Assembly: GCF_014646195.1 (NCBI RefSeq)
Contig: NZ_BMMZ01000001.1
Coordinates: forward strand, 682,001-746,000
Source of the DNA: Microlunatus endophyticus
GTDB lineage: Bacteria > Actinomycetota > Actinomycetes > Propionibacteriales > Propionibacteriaceae
Length of the DNA: 64,000 bases
Reading direction: 5' to 3'
In this document: piece by piece, positions 32,363 to 41,689 of the stretch
Layout of the letters: the number at the start of each line of letters is the position of its first letter
Position numbering within the stretch: the stretch's first letter is position 1
Translations under genes and position numbers: made by a program
The notes under the pieces: generated by a model
Told to the model about the DNA's origin: nothing
Database searches by the model: none
The model's input: only the letters and a program-made list of their open reading frames with translations

Positions 32363-34648
32363 ATGATGATCATGAACCGCGGAGTTGCCACCAAGTGCTT
32401 GATCATGTTCTCCGGCCTGTTGATGCTGATCGGAGGCCTGGTCGCCGTCCGGCCGGTACCGGTCGCCACAGCCGCGCCACCCGGCCCAGCGGCGCTGCGC
32501 TACACGAATGCGGTCAGTGATTCGTTCTCCGACACGTTCGCCGATCCGTCGATCATCCAGGCCAAGAACGGGTGGTGGTACGCCTACGCGACCGCCGATC
32601 CGCTCAAGGCCGGTGATCAACCCGGGCTGATCCACATCGCCCGGACCAAGGACTTCGTGCACTGGCAGTACCGCGGTACGGTCTTCACCGACAGGACCCG
32701 GCCGTCGTACGCGACCGGTTCCGCCGGGCTGTGGGCGCCGGACATCCGCTACATCGACGGACGCTACGTGCTCTACTTCGCGGTCACCGACACCACCCTC
32801 AATGCAGACGGCGCCGACAACGCGATCGGCGTCGCGACAGCGCCGAATCCCGACGGTCCGTGGACCGCGACCGATGCGCCGATCATCAAGCCCCGGTTGG
32901 CCTCGGGCGGCTACTTCCTGGGCACCATCGACCCGGCCGGTTTCACCGACGTCGACGGCCGGAACTACTTGTATTTCGGCGGTTTCAACGGCGGCATCTG
33001 GGTGGCCAAGGTCAGCGCCGACGGGCTGACTGCGGACACGAACTACACCCAGATCACCATCGACAACCGTTACGAGGGCGGCTACGTCATCCGCCATGGC
33101 GGCTGGTACTACTTCATGGGCTCGGTCGCCAACTGCTGCGCCGGGCCGACGACCGGCTACTCGGTCTACGCCGGCCGGTCGCGATCACCGCTGGGTCCGT
33201 TCGTCGACCAGGACGGTCAGAGCCTGCTGGATCCGTACGTCGGCGGCACCAACGTGATCATGCAGAACGGCAACACCTACATCGGCCCCGGACACAACGC
33301 GATCGCGACCGACGCCCAGGGACGCACCTGGATCGTCTACCACGCGATCGATCGCAACAATCCCTGGCTCACTGATCCGTTCGGGGTCAACCGGCGGCCG
33401 ATGCTGATCGACAGGATCGACTGGATCGACGGCTGGCCGCGGACCCGGGCCGGCGCCGGCCCGTCGGACACCTCGCAGGCCGCTCCGGTCACCACCTCCG
33501 GGCTGGGCATCGCCGCCGACGATCCGGCCGCGCACGGCGTTCGCGGGCTGTCCGCAGGTCCGATCGATGATCAGGCCGGCCGGACCGCCCGGTTGGACGG
33601 AATCGCCACGACGGTTGCCAAAGCTTCGTCCGGATCGGTACGCGTCCGGTTCGATCTCAAGGCCACCGGGCATCCGGTGACGGTGACGGTCGGCGACCAG
33701 GGCGACGGGCTCAGGGTGACCGTGGATCCCACCGCCGAACAATTGCAGGTGATCACCACGAGCCACGGCCGGACCCGGACCGGCGCCGACACGATCGTGG
33801 GCTGGGACAGCGGATGGCACACGCTGACCGTGCAAGTCGATCATGCGAGGATCCAGGCCTCGCTCGGCGAATCCGATCTTGCCGATCCGGGGGCCGAGGT
33901 GCGCCTCGGCGGCGTACGACTGCCGGCCGCACCGGTCCGCTTCAGTGGGCACGGCGCCGAACTGGACAACCTCACCATCCGGCCGGTTGCCCGGGAGGCG
34001 ACCAGGTTGGTTGCCACACCGAAGGCCGGGAAACTTCTGGCGGACGAGGAATTCTCCGATTCCGACCTGACCGGTTGGACCTGGATCCGGCCCGACTCCG
34101 CGGCGTCGGTCAGCAAGGGCCAGTTCGACTTCCCGGTGCAGGCGGGTGACCTTTCCGGTGACGACGCCGACGCATCGGTGCTGTTGCACGATCCGCCGAC
34201 GACCCCGGGCGACTGGATGGTCGAGACCAAACTCGATCTTGATCTCGGCACCGACGAGGTCCGCAACTACCAGCAGGCAGGACTGGTCGCGTACCGGAAC
34301 GACAACGACTTCGCCCGGCTGGACAAAGTCGCGATCTGGAACACCCGGCAGGTCGAATTCGGGCGGCAGCTGGTCGCGACCGACGACGGTCAGACCTCCT
34401 GGGGCGGCTCGATCCAGGCCAGGCCCGCCAGGGGGTCGACCTGGTTGCGGCTGGCCTACCACCGCACCGCCGACGGCGAGCAGCAGTTCCGCGCCGCCGT
34501 CAGCCGGGATGGGAGGAACTGGACCTGGGGCGGCGTCTGGACCTTCAGCGCCGGCGAGGTGCCGCGGATCGGGCTGGTCGCTCAGGGCGGCAGCAGTCCC
34601 GCGCTGGACGCGAAGTTCGACTACGTACGGTTCCACGCCGTGAACTGA
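32363..34648 (+). CDS. secreted GH43 family arabinanase/arabinofuranosidase with C-terminal beta-sandwich
   Basis: The 761-residue exported protein has a signal peptide at about 1-38 (hydrophobic core CLIMFSGLLMLIGGLVAV, cleavage near ATAA). The five-bladed GH43 propeller (about 45-360) shows the general base Asp in TFADPSIIQ, a further Asp in LWAPDIRYIDG and the acid Glu in NRYEGGYVIRHGGWYY. A long C-terminal region (about 380-760) looks like two lectin-like beta-sandwiches, the last ending with FDYVRFHAVN as in DUF1349/concanavalin-type domains. It is predicted to attack arabinan outside the cell and supply the GH51 enzyme. The start may be any of the ATGs at 32363, 32366 or 32372, behind AAGGAT. 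Confidence 0.87.
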   Translation: MMIMNRGVATKCLIMFSGLLMLIGGLVAVRPVPVATAAPPGPAALRYTNAVSDSFSDTFADPSIIQAKNGWWYAYATADPLKAGDQPGLIHIARTKDFVHWQYRGTVFTDRTRPSYATGSAGLWAPDIRYIDGRYVLYFAVTDTTLNADGADNAIGVATAPNPDGPWTATDAPIIKPRLASGGYFLGTIDPAGFTDVDGRNYLYFGGFNGGIWVAKVSADGLTADTNYTQITIDNRYEGGYVIRHGGWYYFMGSVANCCAGPTTGYSVYAGRSRSPLGPFVDQDGQSLLDPYVGGTNVIMQNGNTYIGPGHNAIATDAQGRTWIVYHAIDRNNPWLTDPFGVNRRPMLIDRIDWIDGWPRTRAGAGPSDTSQAAPVTTSGLGIAADDPAAHGVRGLSAGPIDDQAGRTARLDGIATTVAKASSGSVRVRFDLKATGHPVTVTVGDQGDGLRVTVDPTAEQLQVITTSHGRTRTGADTIVGWDSGWHTLTVQVDHARIQASLGESDLADPGAEVRLGGVRLPAAPVRFSGHGAELDNLTIRPVAREATRLVATPKAGKLLADEEFSDSDLTGWTWIRPDSAASVSKGQFDFPVQAGDLSGDDADASVLLHDPPTTPGDWMVETKLDLDLGTDEVRNYQQAGLVAYRNDNDFARLDKVAIWNTRQVEFGRQLVATDDGQTSWGGSIQARPARGSTWLRLAYHRTADGEQQFRAAVSRDGRNWTWGGVWTFSAGEVPRIGLVAQGGSSPALDAKFDYVRFHAVN

Positions 34649-34717
34649 TGCTGGGAAGTGATGGGAGCCACAGGTGCCGCGGCCCGGAATGACGCAGCAC
34701 CGGCAAGGCGCGCCTCC

Positions 34718-34723
34718 TACGAT
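34718..34723 (+). promoter_or_regulatory. -10 box of the GNAT/acyl-CoA synthetase gene
   Basis: TACGAT fits TAnnnT and is seven bases before the GTG at 34731, with no Shine-Dalgarno sequence. This suggests a leaderless mRNA and decides the start chosen for that gene. Confidence 0.45.
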
Positions 34724-34730
34724 GGGGCGC

Positions 34731-37379
34731 GTGCCCCACACCCCCCGCGAGAACCCGCCCGGTTATCCGGCCGGCTGGGAGGCCGATGTGGTCCTCAGCG
34801 ACGGTGGGCTGGCGCGGCTGCGCCCGATCCGGCCGGCCGACGCTGATCTGCTGGTCGACTTCTACGGGCGGGTCTCGGACGAATCGAAATACCTGCGGTT
34901 CTTCGCGCCCTACCCACGGCTGAGCGAGCGCGACGTGGAGCGCTTCACCACGGTCGACTATGTCGACCGGGTGGCCTTCATCCTGACCGTCGCCGACCAG
35001 ATGATCGGGGTTGGCCGCTACGAGCGACTGGAGGACGACCGGGCCGAGGTGGCGTTCCTTGTGGAGGACGCGCACCAGGGCCGTGGTGTCGGCCAGTTGC
35101 TGCTGGAACATCTGGCCGAGGCGGCGCGGGAGCGCGGGATCACCGGCTTCGTCGCCGAGGTGCTCCCGGAGAATGCCCGGATGGCGCAGGTCTTCGCCGA
35201 CGCGGGCTACCGGCTGACCCGCCAGTACGAGGACGGCCTGCTGGTAGTGGAGTTCCCGATCCTGCCCTCCGACACCTCGGTCGGGGTGATGGAGCGGCGT
35301 GAGCATCGCGCCGAGGGCGAGTCGATCCGGCGGATGCTCAACCCACAACGCGTGGTGGTGGTCGGTGACGGCGTGCGTGCGCAGGCCATCGTGACGGCGA
35401 TGCTGTCCGGCGGATTCCGCGGCGAGGTGGTCGCGGTCAGCACCGACGATGTCGAGGTCTCCGGCGTGCCGACCAGCCCGTCGCTGGCGACCGTGGACGG
35501 CAGATTCGATCTTGTGGTGGCCTCGATCCCACGTGATGATCTTGGTGCCGCGGTGATCGACGCAGCGCACAAGGGTGCGCACGCGATCGTCGTGCTGACC
35601 GGTGCCGACATCGGCATCGCCGACAGTGCGCGGGTGGTGAGCCTGGCCAGGGCGTACGGGATCCGGGCGCTCGGCCCGGATGCGCTGGGCTTGATCAACA
35701 CCAGTCCCGAGGTCGCGCTCAACGCCAGCCCCGGGCCGATGCCGCGGGTCGGTGGTGTCGGGCTGTTCTGCCAGTCTGCGGCGGTCGGTGTGGCGCTGCT
35801 GGCGCCCGCGCTGCGGCAGCAGATCGGTATCTCGTCCTTCATCTCTACCGGTGAGTACGCCGACGTCAGCGGCAACGACGTCATGCAGTACTGGGAAGAC
35901 GATGATCAGACCCGGATCTGCCTGCTGTCGCTGGACAGTCTGGGCAACCCGCGCAAATTCACCCGGATCATCCGCCGGTTGGCCCGGCGCAAGCCGGTGG
36001 TGGTCGTCTCGCCCGGCCGGGCGCGGCGCGCCTCGCGCCCCGATGATCATGGTCAGACGTACGCCCCCGATGCCGCCGTGGACGCGCTCTTCCGGCAGTC
36101 GGGCGTGATCGTCACCGATCGCCGGGACGAAATGTTCGGTATCGCGCAGGTTGCTGCCCGGCAGCCCCTGCCGGCCGGGCCGCGGACGAAATTGATCATG
36201 AATTCCGAGACCTTGGCGCACCAGTCGTCGCACACCGTGGCCGCCTCCGGCCTGATCCTGGCGGGCGATCCCGTCGTCCTCGGCCCGGGGCAGCCGCCGG
36301 AGCGGTTGGCCGAGCTGGTCGCCGAGGCCTTGCGGGACGACGGCTGCGACGCGGTCATCTGTGCGGTGATCGGGGTGTTCGGGTCCGACCCGCAGGCCGC
36401 CCGGTGGCGACTGGATGAGTTGGCCGCGACCACGACCAAACCGCTGCTGGCCGCCTTCCTCGACTTCACCGAATTCGACGAATCCGAGGACGGGCCAGAC
36501 GCCGGGCAGTCGCTGCCGATCTTCGAGGGGCCGGCCGACGCCATCCATGCGCTGGCCGCTGTCAGCGCCTACGCGCACTGGCGCGAACGCGACCAGGGAG
36601 CCGTTCCGCTCCTGGAGGACATCGACCCGGCCGCAGCGCACAAGGTGGTCAACCAGGCGCTCGCCAGAAACCCGCTGGGCGGGCGGCTCTCCGACGACGA
36701 TGCGGCGGCGCTGTTGGCGGCGTACGGGATCGAGCTGGTCAGGCAGCGCCGGGTGGACGCGCTGGACGAGGCGCTGGCCGCCGGGGAGGCGTACGGCTGG
36801 AATGTCGTGCTCAAGGCGACCGACGAGCGGGTCAGGGGCCGGCCGGACCTGGCCAGCGTCTTCCGCAGCCTGGACGGCCCGGACGCGATGCGACGGGCGT
36901 GGCTGGATCTCACCGTGCTGGCCGGTGAACTGGGCCTGGAGACTGAAAAGGGTCTGGCGGCGGCGGCTCCGGTGGTGCAGCCGATGGTGCCGGCCGGCGT
37001 ACCGCTGCGGATCGCCACCCACGAGGACATCGCCTTCGGCCCGATCGTCGAGCTCGGTCTGGCCGGCATCGCCAGCGATCTGCTCGGCGACCAGGCATTC
37101 CGGGTGCCGCCGCTGACCACCGTCGACGCCGCGGCGATGGTGCGTGATCTGCGGGCTGCCCCGACGTTGTTCGGTCAGCACGGTGCGCCGGGAGTGGATG
37201 TCGCCCGGGTGGAGGAGTTGCTGCACCGGGTGTCCCAGCTGGCCGATGAGCTGCCGCAGTTGTCCTGGCTGCTGTTGACCCCCTGCATCGCCACCCGCAA
37301 CGGCCTTTCGGTGCTCGGCGCCCGGATCGAGATCGCCCCGACAGGAGACCAGCGCGACCCGCTCGCCCGCACCCTGTAG
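34731..37379 (+). CDS. GNAT acetyltransferase fused to NDP-forming acyl-CoA synthetase (Pat-type protein acetyltransferase)
   Basis: The protein has about 882 residues. An N-terminal GNAT domain (about 15-170) has LARLRPIRPADADLLVDFY and the acetyl-CoA loop EDAHQGRGVGQLLLEHL. The ADP-forming acyl-CoA synthetase modules follow: CoA-binding Rossmann (about 190-285, NPQRVVVVGDGVRAQAIVTA), two ligase-CoA domains (about 300-560) and an ATP-grasp-like C-terminus (PLGGRLSDDDAAALLAAYGI). Such proteins (PatZ/Pfka type) acetylate lysines, for example the active-site Lys of AMP-forming acyl-CoA synthetases. One such synthetase is encoded at 25293. Starts at 34674, 34689 and 34722 are also in frame; 34731 is preferred because of the TACGAT -10 box. 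It is probably monocistronic. Confidence 0.87.
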   Translation: MPHTPRENPPGYPAGWEADVVLSDGGLARLRPIRPADADLLVDFYGRVSDESKYLRFFAPYPRLSERDVERFTTVDYVDRVAFILTVADQMIGVGRYERLEDDRAEVAFLVEDAHQGRGVGQLLLEHLAEAARERGITGFVAEVLPENARMAQVFADAGYRLTRQYEDGLLVVEFPILPSDTSVGVMERREHRAEGESIRRMLNPQRVVVVGDGVRAQAIVTAMLSGGFRGEVVAVSTDDVEVSGVPTSPSLATVDGRFDLVVASIPRDDLGAAVIDAAHKGAHAIVVLTGADIGIADSARVVSLARAYGIRALGPDALGLINTSPEVALNASPGPMPRVGGVGLFCQSAAVGVALLAPALRQQIGISSFISTGEYADVSGNDVMQYWEDDDQTRICLLSLDSLGNPRKFTRIIRRLARRKPVVVVSPGRARRASRPDDHGQTYAPDAAVDALFRQSGVIVTDRRDEMFGIAQVAARQPLPAGPRTKLIMNSETLAHQSSHTVAASGLILAGDPVVLGPGQPPERLAELVAEALRDDGCDAVICAVIGVFGSDPQAARWRLDELAATTTKPLLAAFLDFTEFDESEDGPDAGQSLPIFEGPADAIHALAAVSAYAHWRERDQGAVPLLEDIDPAAAHKVVNQALARNPLGGRLSDDDAAALLAAYGIELVRQRRVDALDEALAAGEAYGWNVVLKATDERVRGRPDLASVFRSLDGPDAMRRAWLDLTVLAGELGLETEKGLAAAAPVVQPMVPAGVPLRIATHEDIAFGPIVELGLAGIASDLLGDQAFRVPPLTTVDAAAMVRDLRAAPTLFGQHGAPGVDVARVEELLHRVSQLADELPQLSWLLLTPCIATRNGLSVLGARIEIAPTGDQRDPLARTL

Positions 37380-37445
37380 CGGCCCCCAGCGGATGCCCGG
37401 GGGCTGTGGATGCGGATAGGGTTCCTTGCCGGACCGCGTGCAATC

Positions 37446-38039
37446 ATGGCCCCTATGACCCAGGCGTCGATCAGCGTACGGCAGGAACTGCGTGCCGATA
37501 TCGAGTCGTGCGGCTTCTTCCCCGATCTGGTCGAGGACGGGGTGCTGCTGGCTGCCGGCGACGAGCCGATCCTGAGCTTCCTGGTGCACTACGAGCCCAC
37601 CTTCGACCGGGACGAATTCCACCGGCACCTGACGGTGCTTGCACTGACCGCGACCCGGCTGCTGGTCGGGCACACCGACGATCACGCGGTGGAGGGTGCC
37701 GGTGAGCACACCTATGCATCGTCCTCGACGGAGTCGATCGCGATCCGCAACATCAACACCGTCGTTCTGACCCGGGTGGTGGCGGATCCGGAGAATTTCC
37801 GACCCGCGGCGTCCCCGGTCGAGGAGACCTGGCTGTCGATCGGCTGGGGGGCGATGCGCCGGTTGGATCTCGAACCGGCCGGCTGTGCTGACCCCAATTG
37901 CGAGGCCGATCACGGCTACACCGGAAACCTGGTCGCCGACGACCTGACCATCCGGATGAGCCCGGCCGGCAATGGTGCGGACCGGGTGGCGCGGCTGGTC
38001 CGATTCTCCAGCGACCTCCAGCGGGCGGCCGCCCTGTGA
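37446..38039 (+). CDS. DUF5998 family protein
   Basis: The protein has about 197 residues and no characterised function. It matches the conserved actinobacterial protein (DUF5998) found before an alkaline-phosphatase-superfamily gene, as here. LRADIESCGFFPDLVEDGVL starts the domain, with FLVHYEPTFDRDEFHRHLTV and LVGHTDDH in the middle, and a Cys pair near the end (AGCADPNCEADHGYTG) that could bind a metal. The start is the ATG at 37446 or 37455; longer frames from 37410 are unlikely. The stop overlaps the next gene start (GTGA), so the two are co-translated. Confidence 0.8.
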   Translation: MAPMTQASISVRQELRADIESCGFFPDLVEDGVLLAAGDEPILSFLVHYEPTFDRDEFHRHLTVLALTATRLLVGHTDDHAVEGAGEHTYASSSTESIAIRNINTVVLTRVVADPENFRPAASPVEETWLSIGWGAMRRLDLEPAGCADPNCEADHGYTGNLVADDLTIRMSPAGNGADRVARLVRFSSDLQRAAAL

Positions 38040-39259
38040 CGATCGCGAACGGGGGGACGATCGCGAACGGGGGGACGTTCACCAGCGGGACGTCGTCACC
38101 GGTTGCGGTCGGTGCGGCGATGGGCGGCCCGCGCCGGCTGCCGGAGATGATCAGGCCGGCGTATCAGCGTTCGACCTTGGCCGATGTGCTCCCGTCCGCG
38201 TGCGCACAGTTGGGCGTCCCGGGCTGCGAGGACGTCCTCGGCCTGCCGGGATCGCAACGCTACGTGGTGGTGCTTGTCGACGGGCTGGGCTGGCATCTGC
38301 TCCGCCGGGCCGTACGCAGTGCGGCCTTCCTGACCAGCTTGCTCGGCGATGCCCGGCCGATCACGGCGGGCGTGCCGAGCACGACGGTGACCAGCCTGAC
38401 CAGCCTCGGCACCGGCCTGCCGCCGGGCCAGCACGGCATGGCCGGATACACCACCCGAGTGCCGGACCTCGGCATAGTGCTCAACGCGCTCTACTGGGAC
38501 GTCCCGGTCGATCCGCGGGACTACCAGCCGCGCCAGACGATCTTCGAGCGGGCGCTGGCGGCCGGTGTCGCGGTGACGTCGGTGTCACCGCAGCATTTCG
38601 CCACCAGCGGGCTGACGATCGCCGCCCAGCGCGGCGCCGAATTCGTCGGTTTTGCCAACAAGAGCAGCGATCGACGCCGGTGCGAATTGATCACCGAGGC
38701 GGCACTGCGCGGCAGTCGCAGCCTGGTGTACGCCTATGAACGCGATCTTGATCATGCCGGCCACGCCTACGGGTGCGAGTCCGGCGACTGGCTGGATGCG
38801 CTGACCCAGATCGACCGCCGGCTCGCCCTGTTGCGCGACCTGTTGCCCGACGAGGTGACCATGATCATCACCGGTGATCACGGCATGGTCGACATCCGGC
38901 CGGGACACCGGTTCGTCGCCGAGGATGAACCGGATCTGCTGGTGGGCGTCGATGCGATCGCAGGTGAAGCGCGTTTCCGGCAGTTGTACGTCGACCGCGA
39001 CAATCCGCATCTGGTCGCCGCCCGCTGGGCCGATCTGCTCGGCGAGCGCGCCTGGGTGCGGACCCGCGACGATGCCATCGACGACGGCTGGTTCGGCCCG
39101 GTGGAGGATCGGGTGCGGGAACGCTTCGGACACGTCCTGGTCGCACTGCGCGACGACTGGGCGGTGATGACCCAGACCCAGACGCGGGAGCATGGGCTGG
39201 TCGGCATGCACGGTTCGCTCACCCCGGCGGAGATGACCGTCCCGCTGCTCGTCGGCTAG
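38036..39259 (+). CDS. alkaline phosphatase superfamily protein (nucleotide pyrophosphatase/phosphodiesterase-like)
   Basis: The protein has about 407 residues. The core begins with RYVVVLVDGLGWHLL, the first metal Asp, and the nucleophile loop AGVPSTTVTSLTSLGTGLPP (Thr nucleophile). Later come the metal ligands in ERDLDHAGHAYG and MIITGDHGMVDI, the classical type I phosphodiesterase/NPP arrangement. The substrate is unknown. The GTG at 38036 overlaps the DUF5998 stop. The first 28 residues include a duplicated TIANGG unit encoded by an 18-bp tandem repeat, and an ATG at 38120 would give a shorter, more typical N-terminus. There is no signal peptide. Confidence 0.87.
   Translation: MTIANGGTIANGGTFTSGTSSPVAVGAAMGGPRRLPEMIRPAYQRSTLADVLPSACAQLGVPGCEDVLGLPGSQRYVVVLVDGLGWHLLRRAVRSAAFLTSLLGDARPITAGVPSTTVTSLTSLGTGLPPGQHGMAGYTTRVPDLGIVLNALYWDVPVDPRDYQPRQTIFERALAAGVAVTSVSPQHFATSGLTIAAQRGAEFVGFANKSSDRRRCELITEAALRGSRSLVYAYERDLDHAGHAYGCESGDWLDALTQIDRRLALLRDLLPDEVTMIITGDHGMVDIRPGHRFVAEDEPDLLVGVDAIAGEARFRQLYVDRDNPHLVAARWADLLGERAWVRTRDDAIDDGWFGPVEDRVRERFGHVLVALRDDWAVMTQTQTREHGLVGMHGSLTPAEMTVPLLVG
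38039..38074 (+). repeat. 18-bp tandem repeat, two units
   Basis: ACGATCGCGAACGGGGGG is present twice in perfect tandem, in frame, encoding TIANGG twice at the very start of the phosphodiesterase gene. It is either a recent duplication in the untranslated or early coding region, or an expansion that could vary between strains. Confidence 0.75.
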
Positions 39260-39368
39260 CTGCCGGGCTCCGGTCCCCGAGAAGCGAACGCCCCGGCGGG
39301 AAGCGAGGACCGCCGGTGCGGACCCGGCGGGAGCGAGGTTGCCGCTGGAACTGGCAGGATGGACCCTC

Positions 39369-40070
39369 GTGGCTGAGTTGGTGTTCTTCACGGGTCCGAT
39401 GGATTGTGGCAAGTCGACGCTGGCGCTGCAGATCGACTACACCCACAGCAATACCGGCCGGCTCGGGCGGCTGTTCACCAGCCGCGACCGGGCGGGCGAT
39501 TCGATCATCTCCTCCCGGCTCGGGCTGCGAAGGCCGGCCGTCGAGGTCACCGAGGAACTCGACTTCTGGTCCTATGTCGTCGGGGAGCTGACCAACGGGC
39601 AGCGGATCGACTATCTGATCTGCGACGAGGCGCAGTTCTACCAGCCGGGACAGATCGACCAGCTCGCACGGCTGGCAGACGAGTTGCAGCTCGACGTCTT
39701 CACCTTCGGGATCCTGACCGATTTCCAGACCAAGATCTTTCCCGGCTCTCAGCGACTGGTCGAGCTGGCGGACCGGATGGAGACCCTGCAGGTACGGGCC
39801 CTGTGCTGGTGCGGCGCGCGGGCCACCCACAACGCGCGTACCGTCGACGGTCAGATGGTGACCGAGGGCGATCAGGTCGTGGTCGGCGACACGGCACCGG
39901 ACGACCAGGATGCTGATCATGATCAGCCGCAGTACGCGTACGAGGTGCTGTGCCGCCAGCACCATCGCCGGGGCGTGACCCGGGCGGTCGCCCGGGCGAC
40001 ACTGTCGGACCCGCTGCCGTTCGGCGAGGAACCGGGCTTCTACGACGAATCCACCGATCGGCTGCACTGA
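39369..40070 (+). CDS. tdk: thymidine kinase
   Basis: The 233-residue type II thymidine kinase salvages thymidine to dTMP with ATP. The P-loop is GPMDCGKSTLAL (residues 9-20) and the catalytic region is LICDEAQFYQPGQIDQL. Zinc ligands are expected in ALCWCGARATHN and in the C-terminal LCRQHHRRG. The GTG at 39369 gives the usual actinobacterial N-terminus (MAELVFFTGPMDCGKS). It lies 109 bp after the phosphodiesterase gene and is convergent with the serine hydrolase gene. It is slightly longer than usual because of an acidic loop before PQYAYEV. Confidence 0.95.
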   Translation: MAELVFFTGPMDCGKSTLALQIDYTHSNTGRLGRLFTSRDRAGDSIISSRLGLRRPAVEVTEELDFWSYVVGELTNGQRIDYLICDEAQFYQPGQIDQLARLADELQLDVFTFGILTDFQTKIFPGSQRLVELADRMETLQVRALCWCGARATHNARTVDGQMVTEGDQVVVGDTAPDDQDADHDQPQYAYEVLCRQHHRRGVTRAVARATLSDPLPFGEEPGFYDESTDRLH

Positions 40071-40156
40071 TCTCGGTCCGGCACCGACCGCTCACCGCCG
40101 CCGATGCTCGCCAGCACCGAGGTTGTGACCACGCGCGTCCGGCGGCGGGCCTGGCC

Positions 40157-41689
40157 TCAGCTGAGGTCGACGAGCTTGATCGCGAGATTCTCCGGGTAGG
40201 GCTCGCCGAGCGGTTCGGTGATCCAGCCCGAACGAGTCCCGTCGGCGGTGTGCCGCAGCCGCAGTCGGTGCGGGGTGTTGATGAAGGAGAGCTCGGCGTC
40301 GATGGTGCCGTCGGATCCGGCCACGGCGCTGCCTGAGCAGGCCAGTGTGTGATCACCGATCGCGATCGTGTTGGCGACCCAGTGCCCGACTCCGCAGTTG
40401 ATCTCGAGCTGCACCACATCGTCGGTGCTCGGCCGCAACGGTGCTCCGACGGCCTGCTGATCATGATCAAGGGTCAGTGTGATCACATCACCGTCCTGGT
40501 CGACCTTGATCACCCGGACGGGGTCGCGATTCGTCGCCGGGTTGTTGACCGGCTCCGGGATCGGCTGCGGCTGCCAGTCCTCGGCGCCGACCGGGGTCAG
40601 GGTCAATCCCGCCAACCGCTCGGCCAACGCGGCATCGGCGTTGTCATCGGCAGGCTGCGGCTGGTCACCGAAAGCCGGCAGCAGGTGCTCCCAGATCCGG
40701 TCCAGGATGCCCTGCATGTCCGACGAGGCGCTGGTGATGGCGACCACTGCATCCTGCTCCGGCAGGACGACGCAGAACTGCCCGTACGCCCCGTCGCCGC
40801 GGAAACCGTGCCGCGCCATCCAGAACTGGTAGCCGTACCCCTGGCTCCAGTCCGGATTCTCCTGGCTGCTGTTGTCGGTCTGGTACGAGGTCGCTTCGGC
40901 CAGCCACTGCGGATCGAGCAGCTGCCGGTCGCCGATCCGACCACCGTCGATGATCAACCGGCCGAAACGGGCGATCGACCCGGTGGTCAGGTGCAGCCCG
41001 GAGAAGCCGAGGTTGCGGCCCCGGTTGTCGGTCTGCCAGTAGCAGCTGTCGATGCCGAGCGGCTGGAAGAGCCGGGGCGCCAGGAAGTCGACCAGGCTCT
41101 GCCCGGATCGCTTCTGCACCGCGGCGCCGACGACGAAGGTGGCGACGTTGTTGTAGCAGAAGATGGTCCCGGGATCCTCGTCCAGCGGTACCGACAGGAA
41201 GCCGCGGACAAGATCATCGGGGGAGTTGCGGTAGGCACGCTCCAGGGCGTCCTCGCGATGCCCGGTCGCCATCCGGACCAGCTGCCGCAGGGTCAGCTCG
41301 TTCGACCGCGGATCGACGACCGCGTCGGCGTGTTCGGGGAAGATGTCGACGACCTTGTCGTCCAGCGACAGCAGCCCCTCGGCCTGGGCCAGACCGGCGG
41401 CGGTCGAGGTGAAGCTCTTGGACAGCGAGTAAAGCAGGTGCACGTGATCCGGGCCGTACGGCCCCCACCAGCCCTCACTGATGATCCGGTCGTGCCGGAC
41501 GATGATCAGGCTGTGCGGCTCGATGCCTTCGGCGTCTTGCACCGAATCGAGGAAGGCGTTGATCGCGGCCGGGTCAACGCCCTGGCTCTCCGGGGTGGCC
41601 CGTTCGAAGGGCGGAACCGTCGGTGCCTGGGTTGATGGTGCCGGGGTTGACGGTGACGTGAGGGGCGAGGGCTGAGGCGACGTTGACAC
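40157..41689 (-). CDS. serine hydrolase, beta-lactamase (class C) family
   Basis: The 510-residue protein has a class C beta-lactamase/DD-peptidase-like fold with the SxxK motif at Ser88-Lys91 (LYSLSKSFTST), the YxN tyrosine in IFCYNNVATF and a HGFRGDGAYG segment in the position of the KTG-like triad (third motif HxG). A Ser/Thr/Pro-rich N-terminal tail precedes the domain and the last 150 or so residues form an extra beta-domain. No signal peptide is seen, so an esterase or peptidase role in the cytoplasm is more likely than drug resistance. The start is the GTG at 41689, six bases after a TAGGCT -10 box, probably leaderless. Confidence 0.85.
   Translation of the reverse strand: MSTSPQPSPLTSPSTPAPSTQAPTVPPFERATPESQGVDPAAINAFLDSVQDAEGIEPHSLIIVRHDRIISEGWWGPYGPDHVHLLYSLSKSFTSTAAGLAQAEGLLSLDDKVVDIFPEHADAVVDPRSNELTLRQLVRMATGHREDALERAYRNSPDDLVRGFLSVPLDEDPGTIFCYNNVATFVVGAAVQKRSGQSLVDFLAPRLFQPLGIDSCYWQTDNRGRNLGFSGLHLTTGSIARFGRLIIDGGRIGDRQLLDPQWLAEATSYQTDNSSQENPDWSQGYGYQFWMARHGFRGDGAYGQFCVVLPEQDAVVAITSASSDMQGILDRIWEHLLPAFGDQPQPADDNADAALAERLAGLTLTPVGAEDWQPQPIPEPVNNPATNRDPVRVIKVDQDGDVITLTLDHDQQAVGAPLRPSTDDVVQLEINCGVGHWVANTIAIGDHTLACSGSAVAGSDGTIDAELSFINTPHRLRLRHTADGTRSGWITEPLGEPYPENLAIKLVDLS

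Noticed and set aside
34545..37913. 1122-residue minus-strand open frame
   Set aside because: It is antisense to the GNAT/acyl-CoA synthetase and DUF5998 genes. It is rich in Arg/Gly/His with no domain motifs, a typical high-GC shadow frame.
40157..41689. Secreted beta-lactamase giving drug resistance
   Set aside because: There is no signal peptide, and the extra C-terminal domain and overall length fit the wider serine hydrolase/esterase group better.
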